From the IMG/VR virus record IMGVR_UViG_3300046798_000076, positions 1 to 24,818 of that record: DNA of 24,818 nt; one strand, 5' to 3'. A model generated the notes under the pieces. That model was not told where the DNA came from. It saw only the letters and a program-made list of their open reading frames with translations, and did no database searches. The DNA comes from a virus. This document shows positions 12,106-19,206 of this stretch, one piece after another. Every line of letters begins with the position of its first letter. Positions within the stretch are counted from its first letter, which is position 1. A program made the position numbers and the translations under genes.

Positions 12106-12984
12106 ATGATCGAGATCGACAATACGAGGGTGCGCGGCGGGCGGGCCTCCGGCCTGGCGCTGCTACTGACCCTGCTGCTGGTGAACGCCGCGGCGATCTG
12201 GGGCCAGGCGGGATGGGCGCTGTCGAACGTCGCGCCGAGCATCATCCCGGCCAGCTGGGCGCACGCGCACGTGCTGGCCGTCGTGCTGGCGTGCGGGTTC
12301 GCGATGGCGATCGAGGGTGTGGGCGTGTTCCTGGCGCTCAGCGCCGACGAGTCGGACGAGGCCGGCCTCCCCGCTGGTGGGGTGCGTCTCGCGTCGTACG
12401 CATGGGGGCTGTTCGTCAGCGGTGGGCTGAACCTGTCGCACTGGGGTATCGGCGCGGCCGGCATCGCGTTCGCGTCGCTGTCGGCTATCTCGCCGCTGCT
12501 ATGGGGGGTGCGCGCCCGGATCCGGCGCGGGCGCTCGATCGCGCCGTCGCGCCGGTTCTGGCACCCGATCCGCTCGATCGCCCTGATCCGCGAGATGGCG
12601 TGGGAGGGCATCACCACCGAAGAGCAGGGCATCGCGCTGCTGGCGCGCCGGAGCGCACCTGAGCCGATCATCGCCGAAGCTGAGATCGAGCAGCCCCCCG
12701 CGCCCGCGCCCGTCGAGGCGCCCGTGCCCACACCCGCAGTCGAGCGAGCGTCGCGCTCGTCTCGCCCGCCCGCGGCTGACGGGGCTCGGCTGACCGCGGT
12801 GCGCGCCCTGCTGGCCGGCGCCACACCGAAGACGGCCGCCATCGAGTCCGGGCTGAGCGTGCAGAACGTGCGCAAGTACGGCCAGGCCGTGCGCGCGCTG
12901 CGTGAGGGGCTGGCCGTCGAGGTGGCGCTCAGCGCCGGTGTCGTCGACATGATCCGCGACGAGGTCCGCCGGAGCGTGATCTGA
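12106..12984 (+). CDS. DUF2637-like membrane protein with C-terminal helix-turn-helix
   Basis: A 292-residue two-part protein. Residues 1-140 hold three or four membrane helices (about 17-37, 56-78, 95-113, 117-135), in the pattern of DUF2637 proteins common on Streptomyces plasmids and phages. An Ala/Pro-rich linker (~188-225) follows. Residues ~232-265 (LTAVRALLAGATPKTAAIESGLSVQNVRKYGQAVRAL) form a homeodomain-like helix-turn-helix, and a helical tail ends the protein. This suggests a membrane-tethered DNA-binding protein that could place phage DNA at the membrane or act as a regulator; that is inference. ATG 12106 follows GAGGGGCGAACC. Stop and next start overlap by one base. Confidence 0.65.
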   Translation: MIEIDNTRVRGGRASGLALLLTLLLVNAAAIWGQAGWALSNVAPSIIPASWAHAHVLAVVLACGFAMAIEGVGVFLALSADESDEAGLPAGGVRLASYAWGLFVSGGLNLSHWGIGAAGIAFASLSAISPLLWGVRARIRRGRSIAPSRRFWHPIRSIALIREMAWEGITTEEQGIALLARRSAPEPIIAEAEIEQPPAPAPVEAPVPTPAVERASRSSRPPAADGARLTAVRALLAGATPKTAAIESGLSVQNVRKYGQAVRALREGLAVEVALSAGVVDMIRDEVRRSVI

Positions 12985-13379
12985 TGCTACTGAACTTCCT
13001 GGCCGAACTCGGCATGCGCCCGTGCGGTGCGTGCCGGGCGCTGGTGACCACGTGCCCGCACTGGAAACCCGGCATCGTCACCGGGCGCACGCGTGTACGC
13101 ACGCCCTCGCAGCGCACGCGATCCCCGCTGGAGAGCGCGGTGGGGATGGCCGCGCTGTGGCAGTCCACGGAGCCGCGCCGGATCCTGGCGCTGGCGTACG
13201 GCGCGGCCGACGGGATCGCGGACGTGGGCAACGCGCACAACGCGCGTCAGGCCGCGCGGCGCATGGGCGTACGCGGCCTGCTCGTGCAGGCGGCCGCGCG
13301 CTCGACGCGCTACGCGATCACGGACGACGGGCGACGCACGTACGAGCGCATCCTGGAGATGGACGCCGGCCGGTTCTGA
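12984..13379 (+). CDS. Putative winged-helix protein with N-terminal zinc-like motif
   Basis: A 131-residue basic protein. The N-terminus carries C14-x2-C17 and CPH (C24, H26), a possible zinc knuckle. Residues ~50-128 look like a winged helix: helices at WQSTEPRRILALAYGAADG and NARQAARRMGVRGLL, then the wing-like RYAITDDGRRTYERIL typical of MarR/PadR-style regulators. It is coupled to the membrane-HTH gene by a TGATG overlap. A regulatory role is plausible but no specific family is identified. Confidence 0.55.
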   Translation: MLLNFLAELGMRPCGACRALVTTCPHWKPGIVTGRTRVRTPSQRTRSPLESAVGMAALWQSTEPRRILALAYGAADGIADVGNAHNARQAARRMGVRGLLVQAAARSTRYAITDDGRRTYERILEMDAGRF

Positions 13380-13430
13380 CGGTGTCTGCCCAGGTCAGAC
13401 CCCCTGCCAGAAAAAAGTTGCGCCAGATTG

Positions 13431-13459
13431 TTGCGCCCCGGATTGCTGCGTGCTAGATT
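13431..13459 (+). promoter_or_regulatory. Promoter TTGCGC-17-TAGATT with tandem 15-bp units
   Basis: TTGCGC 13431-13436 within ATTGTTGCGC, 17-bp spacer, TAGATT 13454-13459. GATT occurs at 13426, 13441 and 13456, exactly 15 bp apart. An extra TTGCGCCAGATT copy lies just upstream at 13418-13429. Confidence 0.75.
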
Positions 13460-13499
13460 TATCCCATCAGCAAGGCAGCGACAACGAGGGGCGGACGAC

Positions 13500-13772
13500 A
13501 TGGCGAGCATCGAGCAGATCGCGGCGGACATCAAGAACACCTACGAGCGGATCGCGACGGGCGGCGAGTGGCTGAAGATGACCGAGGTCGCCGGGAACAT
13601 GGGCCTGGACGTGAGCGTCGACGAATTCGCTCAGGCGGTCCGGCACCTGGTGATCAACGACCCGAAGACCGAGGTCCAGCCGGAGATCAACCAGAAGGTC
13701 CTCACTCAGATGGACCGGCTCTACCGGGTGACCTGGATGGGCGAGAAGAACGACCTGATCGCCTGGATCTGA
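13500..13772 (+). CDS. Small hypothetical early protein
   Basis: A 90-residue acidic, helical protein (starting MASIEQIAADIKNTYERIAT). The second half (VDEFAQAVRHLVINDPKTEVQPEINQKVLTQMDRLYRVTWMGEKNDLIAWI) resembles a small folded domain, possibly winged-helix-like. No family recognised. Transcribed alone from the 13431 promoter, with GAGGGGCGGACGAC before ATG 13500 and a terminator directly after. It is the last plus-strand early gene before the late genes. Confidence 0.7.
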   Translation: MASIEQIAADIKNTYERIATGGEWLKMTEVAGNMGLDVSVDEFAQAVRHLVINDPKTEVQPEINQKVLTQMDRLYRVTWMGEKNDLIAWI

Positions 13773-13791
13773 GCAGGCCAGGGAGGGGGTA

Positions 13792-13807
13792 GGGGCCGAG
13801 AGGCCCC
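13792..13807 (+). terminator. Terminator of the rightward early region
   Basis: GGGGCC (13792-13797) pairs with GGCCCC (13802-13807) around a GAGA loop, followed by CTTCTTC. It lies 19 nt after the 13500 gene. Confidence 0.75.
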
Positions 13808-13871
13808 CTTCTTCATCGCCAGATTTTGTAACGTTTCAATCGCCACCCCTGATTGTTGCATCTGAACACAG

Positions 13872-13909
13872 CTCAGCCCCGGCACCAGGGAGACCATGCC
13901 GGGGCTGAG
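13872..13909 (-). terminator. Terminator of the leftward late operon
   Basis: Positions 13872-13884 pair perfectly with 13897-13909 (13 bp, 12-nt loop), just after the end of the holin gene on the minus strand. With the 13792 terminator it closes the convergent early and late transcripts. The U-tract is poor. Confidence 0.75.
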
Positions 13910-13922
13910 TGCTGTGCGCGCG

Positions 13923-14207
13923 TCAGCGCTTCGGGAAGATCCCACCACGCGCGTCGACGTGCTCGCGCACGGCCTCGATCGTGGACGCGGCCACGTAGTC
14001 CGGGCGCGAGCGCGCGGCGCGGCCGGCGAACCACGCGCCCGCGCTCACGAGCAGCGGGAGCGCGACGATGCGCACGCCCTCCGGCAGCGCGTTCACGAAC
14101 TCCAGCCCGCGCGTCTCGATCAGCGACACCGCGGCCAGCGAGCCGACGAACGTGGCCAGCGACGCGATCCGCACTTTCCACTCGGTCTTGCTCGGCTTCT
14201 CGATCAC
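13923..14207 (-). CDS. Holin-like two-pass membrane protein
   Basis: A 94-residue protein with a charged N-terminus (MIEKPSKTEWKVR) and two likely membrane segments (about 13-28, IASLATFVGSLAAVSL; and 46-62, RIVALPLLVSAGAWFAG). A polar, basic tail ends the protein. Size, topology and place directly after the endolysin and a second membrane protein fit a phage holin, which forms membrane lesions for endolysin release. GTG 14207 overlaps the upstream stop (GTGA). Last gene of the late operon. Confidence 0.65.
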   Translation of the reverse strand: MIEKPSKTEWKVRIASLATFVGSLAAVSLIETRGLEFVNALPEGVRIVALPLLVSAGAWFAGRAARSRPDYVAASTIEAVREHVDARGGIFPKR

Positions 14208-14539
14208 TTCGTCACTCCCAGGAACGTCAGCAGCCCGACGAACGCCGTGGCCACGGTGCAGATCAGGACGATCACGGACTTCGGCATCTTGTCGCGCTCG
14301 ATCGCGCGTATGCGCGCCTCGAAGTCCGCGCGCACCTGCGCGATCTCCGCGCTCAGGCGCGCGACCTCACCGGGCACGGTGGCGAGCACGCGAATCTCCC
14401 GCTTGTGCTCCGTCACGTCCTCTTTGATGTAGGCCATATCGGACAAGACTGTACCAATCTTGGCGGAGAGGTCACCCAGCATCCGGTGAATCTCGGCCAG
14501 CATGGCACCCGCGCCTTCGTTGGGGTAGGGGGCTGTCAC
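14204..14539 (-). CDS. Coiled-coil tail-anchored membrane protein (XhlA-like, lysis cassette)
   Basis: A 111-residue protein. A long charged helix (about residues 15-85, LGDLSAKIGTVLSDMAYIKEDVTEHKREI...VRADFEARIRAIERDK) should form a coiled coil. One C-terminal membrane segment follows (SVIVLICTVATAFVGLLTFLG). This matches the layout of XhlA/hemolysin-type lysis partners and of the second holin-like protein seen in many actinophages. Start chosen at GTG 14539, seven bases after the endolysin stop; an internal ATG (MLAEIHRML) could also be used. Confidence 0.6.
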   Translation of the reverse strand: MTAPYPNEGAGAMLAEIHRMLGDLSAKIGTVLSDMAYIKEDVTEHKREIRVLATVPGEVARLSAEIAQVRADFEARIRAIERDKMPKSVIVLICTVATAFVGLLTFLGVTK

Positions 14540-14546
14540 GATGTGC

Positions 14547-15395
14547 TCACTCGCCGGTGCCCTCACGCAGCACTGCGCGCAACGCCTCGATCAGCTCCGC
14601 CACCGTCGGCGCCCCGCCGGCCGGCCGCGCGGCGATCTCGGCCAGCACCGCGCCGAACTGGGCGAGCGTCGCCTCGAGCGCGACCGCGCGCGCGTTCACG
14701 TCCGCGATCGCGCCCTCGATGCGGGTCGCCTGGCCGCGCGAGTCGGAGTACTTCAGGTAGGTCCCGGCGGGCAGCAGGCGCGCCGGATCGGTGGGCGCGT
14801 ACGGGTCCTGGAGCTTCTTCGCCCATACGGCATCGGCGATGTCCTGGATCTCGGCGCTGGTCAGTGGCATGTCTTTCTCCGGAGTCTCGATGGCGCCGAT
14901 GTGTTCGAACCAACGGCGGAACAGGCTGGTCTTGTCGCGCGTCTCGCTGTCGCGATACCAGGAGACATGCGTGTGCGTGCGGTGTGACGAGTCGCCGGAG
15001 CTGCGGATGCCGAGATCGTCCCAGCGTTTGACCGTCTCCCCGTCGAGCGAGTAGATGATCTCGCGAATGTCGCGCGTGTCGGGCGCGCCCGCGCGGCACT
15101 CCGCGACCGCCCACGCGTTGAAGTCGCGCAGCGTGTGCGCGACGCCCTTGACGACGATCTTGAAGTAGCCGATATCCAGTCCGCTCGCGGCGTTGCTCAG
15201 GCCGTTGCGGTCGCGCGAAGACTCATCCACGCTGTATGCGTCGGCGCGCACGGCATCCTTGCCCAGGTGATAGGACGTGCCGGAGTTCGCGTGCGAGTCG
15301 TCACCGACGATGCCCAACTCAACGGCGGACAATTGCGGCACGTGCACCTGAATCAATTTGCGTACGGCCAGAATGGTTGGCGGTGCGAAAGACAT
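14547..15395 (-). CDS. Endolysin, M15-like peptidase type
   Basis: A 282-residue cell-wall hydrolase. Residues ~25-165 carry a DD-peptidase-like zinc pattern: SYHLGKDA (H43), a conserved block RDRNGLSNAASGLDIG (D74), and SSHRTHTHVSWYRD (H138, H141, H143). This recalls M15/VanY-like lysins of Streptomyces phages. Residues ~175-282 are helical (LTSAEIQDIADAVWAKKLQ, ...ALEATLAQFGAVLAEIAARP) and may bind the wall or oligomerise. ATG 15395 is preceded by GAGAGGGGG; extending the frame upstream would run through the 15447-15485 hairpin. The two membrane genes directly downstream complete a lysis cassette. Bond specificity is inferred from motifs only. Confidence 0.75.
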   Translation of the reverse strand: MSFAPPTILAVRKLIQVHVPQLSAVELGIVGDDSHANSGTSYHLGKDAVRADAYSVDESSRDRNGLSNAASGLDIGYFKIVVKGVAHTLRDFNAWAVAECRAGAPDTRDIREIIYSLDGETVKRWDDLGIRSSGDSSHRTHTHVSWYRDSETRDKTSLFRRWFEHIGAIETPEKDMPLTSAEIQDIADAVWAKKLQDPYAPTDPARLLPAGTYLKYSDSRGQATRIEGAIADVNARAVALEATLAQFGAVLAEIAARPAGGAPTVAELIEALRAVLREGTGE

Positions 15396-15446
15396 GAGTC
15401 CCCCTCTCGCTTCGAGGTTATCACCGGCCAGAGAGGGCGCGGCGCG

Positions 15447-15485
15447 ATGCAAATGCCCCCCTTCCCCAAAGGGGGGCATTTGCAT
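15447..15485. terminator. 17-bp hairpin between tail and lysis genes
   Basis: Positions 15447-15463 pair perfectly with 15469-15485 around a 5-nt loop, between the 15496 tail gene and the endolysin. No U-run follows on the minus strand. It may reduce transcription into the lysis genes or protect the upstream mRNA's 3' end. Confidence 0.7.
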
Positions 15486-15495
15486 TAAAGAATGG

Positions 15496-15777
15496 TCAGA
15501 TCGGCGGGGGAAGGATCTGCCGATCCTCGGTCACTGAGATCGTCGTGTCCATGTCTTCGGCAACGTCGAGCGATGCGAAAGACCGGGCCATGAAATCCGA
15601 ACCCTTGATGCGTTCGGCCAGATCCTCGATCTCGGCATCAGTGATGGGGTCGGCGCTCCCGCTCCCCCCGGATACCGAAGCGCGCCCCGTGAGGACGAAG
15701 GTCCCGTATCCGTGACCACCCCCCGGATTCAGGACGTCGGAAAAGGTGAACTGCATGTCGCCCGTCTTGTTCGCCAT
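15496..15777 (-). CDS. Small tail-associated hypothetical protein
   Basis: A 93-residue acidic protein (MANKTGDMQFTFSDVLNPGG...) with a Gly/Ser-rich centre (ASVSGGSGSADP) and a helical acidic segment (ITDAEIEDLAERIKGSDFMARSFASLDVAED). The terminus is proline-rich (RQILPPPI). No family recognised. Last tail-module gene, between the minor tail protein and the endolysin, with AGGAGAAG before ATG 15777. Possibly a tail-tip or baseplate accessory. Confidence 0.6.
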   Translation of the reverse strand: MANKTGDMQFTFSDVLNPGGGHGYGTFVLTGRASVSGGSGSADPITDAEIEDLAERIKGSDFMARSFASLDVAEDMDTTISVTEDRQILPPPI

Positions 15778-15786
15778 TCTCTTCTC

Positions 15787-16335
15787 CTATGTGATTTTGC
15801 GAATGTTGATGTGGCTGTCCGGCTGGATCGTCGTCGCGTTCGCGTTGGTGACGATCTGTGCCCAGTTCAGTGACATCGTCCCGGCGACGGTGACCACCAC
15901 GTTACGGGAGATCTCTCGTACCACGTTCCGAACGCTCGACGCCTGTAGCGTGTTGTACAGGGCATCCTGGCTGTCGAGCGTCCAGGACGCCATCGCAGTG
16001 ACGGTCTGAACGCGGGGGTCTCCCGCCGTGGTCGCAGCGATGTAGCCACCGCCGTAACAGCCGCGTGACGACGACCCGTTCCACGTTCCCGTGAAAGCCC
16101 ACCGGGTCTTGAGCCCCTGCTGGCCGTTCGCGGTGATCGTGTAGAAGATGACCGCCTCGATCTCATAGGTCCCGACGGCCAGCGCGATCCCCGCCAGGTC
16201 CGGATCGGCGGTCAGGGTGTTGTTCGTGCGCGCCGTTGAGCCGGTCTTCATCGTCGTCGTCGGCATGAAGTCGTAGATGTTGGCGTTCATCAGGTTCGCC
16301 GTTAGGCGCTGGCCGGTCGCGAACTGGATTGCCAC
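15787..16335 (-). CDS. Minor tail / tail-tip protein
   Basis: A 182-residue protein (starting MAIQFATGQRLTANLMNANI), almost entirely beta-strand and small polar residues. The N-terminal phrase QFATGQRLTANLMNANIYDF resembles starts of actinophage minor tail or receptor-binding proteins, whose C-terminal part is a jelly-roll-like fold. GTG 16335 starts three bases after the stop of the large minor tail gene, with GGAGATAG overlapping that stop. Receptor binding is likely but not shown. Confidence 0.65.
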   Translation of the reverse strand: MAIQFATGQRLTANLMNANIYDFMPTTTMKTGSTARTNNTLTADPDLAGIALAVGTYEIEAVIFYTITANGQQGLKTRWAFTGTWNGSSSRGCYGGGYIAATTAGDPRVQTVTAMASWTLDSQDALYNTLQASSVRNVVREISRNVVVTVAGTMSLNWAQIVTNANATTIQPDSHINIRKIT

Positions 16336-16338
16336 GAG

Positions 16339-19191
16339 CTATCTCCCCACGTAGAACGGGCGCGCCAGACGTACGCCGGCCCCGCTGTCATGCGATTTCA
16401 CCACACCGTTCACCGACCGCGTCAACGTCGCCGTCTGCGGCGACGTGGTGCCGGTGATCGCCGTCACCGAGATCACCTCGCCGCCGATCACCACGTCGAA
16501 CGGGAAGTCGTTCGGGTACGTCGCCGAGTCCACCCACCGCGCGCTCCCCGTCGGCGTCACGAACGACACCGACGCCGTGGTGGTGGTCAGCGCCCCGCCG
16601 ATCGTGTGGTCCACAGCGTCCAGCCGCGGCACGAACACGTCCGACCCCACCACGGGCACCGCCTGATACGGGCCGGCCGGCGTGCAGTTGTAGTCGATCT
16701 CCCACAGGAAGTGCGACAGCTGCTCGGTGTAACCCTGGACCAGCTGCGGAACGTCGTCCGGCGGCATCCACGCCGGGAGGTCCGTCAGCGTGATCGTGTC
16801 ACCCAATCGCGCGCCCACGGTCGCGGCGTACAGCGCGTCATCGGCCAGCAGGCGCGCGCGATGAAGAGCCACCCGCACGCCGGGGTAGCGGTCCTGATCC
16901 CACGAACCGGTCAGCGCGGCCCATCCCGCGATCGACGGGAGTTGCTCGTCACTGGCCGCGTTGCGCGTCACGTCGGTCTCGTACCGGCCGACGCCGGTGG
17001 GCGGATCGTAGATCGACGTGTACCCCTCGGTGACGATGGCGCGTACGGCGCTGCCGCCGGTGCGGGTCACGGTCACATCGTTAGTGAAACCCTGATCATC
17101 GTCGGTCGGGCGCGGGACGTCGGCCAGGTCGTGCAGCGCGTGGCTGAGCACCACGTCCTGACGCGACTCCATGTCGGCGCGCGTGCGGTACTCGAGCGCG
17201 AGCACATCACGCGCCTCCCCTCCGATACCGCCGTCCACCTCCCAGCATTCGGCCACCAGGTCGGGGAACGTCTTGATCGTCTGGTAGCCCATCGCTTCGG
17301 TGTCGTCGAGCAGGCCCGTGATCTCCATCGCGACGCCCTCTTCGTCGGACAGCCGGCTCAGGCGCGCGCCCGCGGTCTCCCCGCGGTAGGCGTTGGACGC
17401 GTCGCGGAATGTCGGGTTAGACAGGTCGAACGTCGAGAACTGCGTGACGAACACGTCACTGATGTTCATGTTCTCGTACACGCTGTCGTTCGCCGCGGTC
17501 AGCCGCACCTGGAACGGCGGCGGGAGCGCCAGGCCGGCGATCGTCGTGGGTCCGACGCCACCACCGAACGTGCCGATCGTGTCCCATCGCTGGGTATAGA
17601 AGAAATCAACCCCGTCGTCCTCGAGAAGCAGCTGATACCCGACCCACCCGCTGGCCGGGTTGATCAGACTGATCGCCGTGGACTGGCTCGCGATCTGCAC
17701 CCCAAGCAGGTCATAGATCCCCAGTTCCCACGTGGTGGCGGACAGGGCGATGTCGATGCGCGAGGGGCTGCCGAAGAAGTCGACGGTTGCGAACGTCTTG
17801 CTGCTGGCCGGGAGCGATTCGACCTTGATGTAGAACGTGATCGAGTACGTGTAGGGCGCGATCTGCTCTTTCAGGTCGAGCGGCCCGTAGAACCTGCTCG
17901 CGGACGAGTTGAACGACATTGACGACTTGGCGCCGGGGGGCGCTTCGGCCGCGCCGAATGTCACGTCGATGACCCGGCCCGGCTTGATGACGGCCAGCGG
18001 GTTGACGCCCGGCGCCAGGTTGGCCGCGCTGGTCGCCTGGGATTCGTCCTCCAGCGGCCACCACCCGAACGTTCCGTCCGTGAGCCGCTTGAAGTTGCGC
18101 GTCATCGCCGAGTCCAGCGGCTTCGCGCCCTGGCTCAGGCGTCGCAGCATGCCGGCGGCCTGAGCGGGTACGGTCACGTCGGTGCTGGACCGATCCCATT
18201 CCTTCGGCAGCGACGCCAACTCACCCCAGAACCTGACACGATCTGACGTGACCCGCGCCCCGCCCGTCCCGTCCATCGTCCACGTGTTCGGCGATGCCAG
18301 CCCGTCACTCCAGCTCAGCGCGCCCAGCGCCTGGACGCCGGGATCGAAGTCGGCCACCAGCGTGCCCGCGATGCCGTTGTACACCTGAGCGCGGTACACC
18401 TTTCCACCGAACCCGGTGTAGCCGGTGAACACGGCCTGGATCGCCGCGCCGCGGCCGATGGCCAGCGCGCCGGCGCCGGAGAAGATCGAGGTGGTGCCGG
18501 ACGTTGTCACCGTCGGGGAGCCGAGCGCGGACCAGGTGCCGGTCACTGAGTCACTGGTGTAGAACGCCGCGGTCCACCCGCCGACGCCGTTGTTCACGTC
18601 GAGGGTGGCTCGCACGGCCAGGCGCCCGCCCGTGGGGATCGGCACCGCCGAAGAGAATGCGGTGGTCAGCGTGCCCGACGTGCCGGAGGTGGACCACGTG
18701 AGCGCGATGATCCCGCCGGACGAGATCCGCAACGCCCACGATCGTTGATCGCCGAGCGTGGCGTACTTGCTGATCAGGATCATCCCGGTACTGGAGCGCC
18801 ACGAATGCGGCCAGATGTCCATGCGGATGTCGATGTCGCCGGTGATGTCGAGGCTCGCCTTATCGGCGGTCTGCGGTCCGACGATGGCGGTCAGGTCGTT
18901 GTACAGCGTGCGCAGATGGTTGCCGCCGGAGCCGGCGCGCATGCGCACTTGAGTGTTCTTGCCGATCTTGCGGTAGTTCACCGACGACGGGAGGCGGGTC
19001 GAGAAGTAGCCGTCGGCGTTGTCGAACGTCAGGTTCGCGCGCTGGCTGGCCGTGCGTGCCTGCTCGTCCGCGCGCCCGCGCGTGATGCTGATTCTGGAGT
19101 CGTCGCGCACGCGCGTGGACACGTCGGTCCACGTCCCGTCGATCAGGACTTCTACGATCGGGTTGTCGTCGTCGCCGTACAGATTCGCCAC
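16339..19191 (-). CDS. Large minor tail protein with two LamG/concanavalin-like domains
   Basis: A 950-residue structural protein. The N-terminal ~65 residues (VEVLIDGTWTDVSTRV..ISITRGRADEQARTASQRANLTFDNADGYF) are the characteristic opening of actinophage tail proteins encoded after the tape measure. Residues ~105-270 and again ~400-560 look like two laminin-G/concanavalin-type sandwiches (DIDIRMDIWPHSW..TGMILISKY; PYTYSITFYIKVESLP..FATVDFF). The remaining C-terminal part looks like a tail-tip platform with strand repeats (TVGARLGDTITLTDLPAWM). It probably builds the tail tip and binds host-surface sugars. GTG 19191 with GGGGAG upstream. Confidence 0.85.
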   Translation of the reverse strand: MANLYGDDDNPIVEVLIDGTWTDVSTRVRDDSRISITRGRADEQARTASQRANLTFDNADGYFSTRLPSSVNYRKIGKNTQVRMRAGSGGNHLRTLYNDLTAIVGPQTADKASLDITGDIDIRMDIWPHSWRSSTGMILISKYATLGDQRSWALRISSGGIIALTWSTSGTSGTLTTAFSSAVPIPTGGRLAVRATLDVNNGVGGWTAAFYTSDSVTGTWSALGSPTVTTSGTTSIFSGAGALAIGRGAAIQAVFTGYTGFGGKVYRAQVYNGIAGTLVADFDPGVQALGALSWSDGLASPNTWTMDGTGGARVTSDRVRFWGELASLPKEWDRSSTDVTVPAQAAGMLRRLSQGAKPLDSAMTRNFKRLTDGTFGWWPLEDESQATSAANLAPGVNPLAVIKPGRVIDVTFGAAEAPPGAKSSMSFNSSASRFYGPLDLKEQIAPYTYSITFYIKVESLPASSKTFATVDFFGSPSRIDIALSATTWELGIYDLLGVQIASQSTAISLINPASGWVGYQLLLEDDGVDFFYTQRWDTIGTFGGGVGPTTIAGLALPPPFQVRLTAANDSVYENMNISDVFVTQFSTFDLSNPTFRDASNAYRGETAGARLSRLSDEEGVAMEITGLLDDTEAMGYQTIKTFPDLVAECWEVDGGIGGEARDVLALEYRTRADMESRQDVVLSHALHDLADVPRPTDDDQGFTNDVTVTRTGGSAVRAIVTEGYTSIYDPPTGVGRYETDVTRNAASDEQLPSIAGWAALTGSWDQDRYPGVRVALHRARLLADDALYAATVGARLGDTITLTDLPAWMPPDDVPQLVQGYTEQLSHFLWEIDYNCTPAGPYQAVPVVGSDVFVPRLDAVDHTIGGALTTTTASVSFVTPTGSARWVDSATYPNDFPFDVVIGGEVISVTAITGTTSPQTATLTRSVNGVVKSHDSGAGVRLARPFYVGR

Positions 19192-19206
19192 GTCGCCCAG
19201 TCTCCC

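Noticed and set aside
15396-15485. Extension of the endolysin upstream to 15485
   Set aside because: The extra 30 residues are encoded by the 17-bp hairpin and lack a start signal; ATG 15395 has GAGAGGGGG before it.
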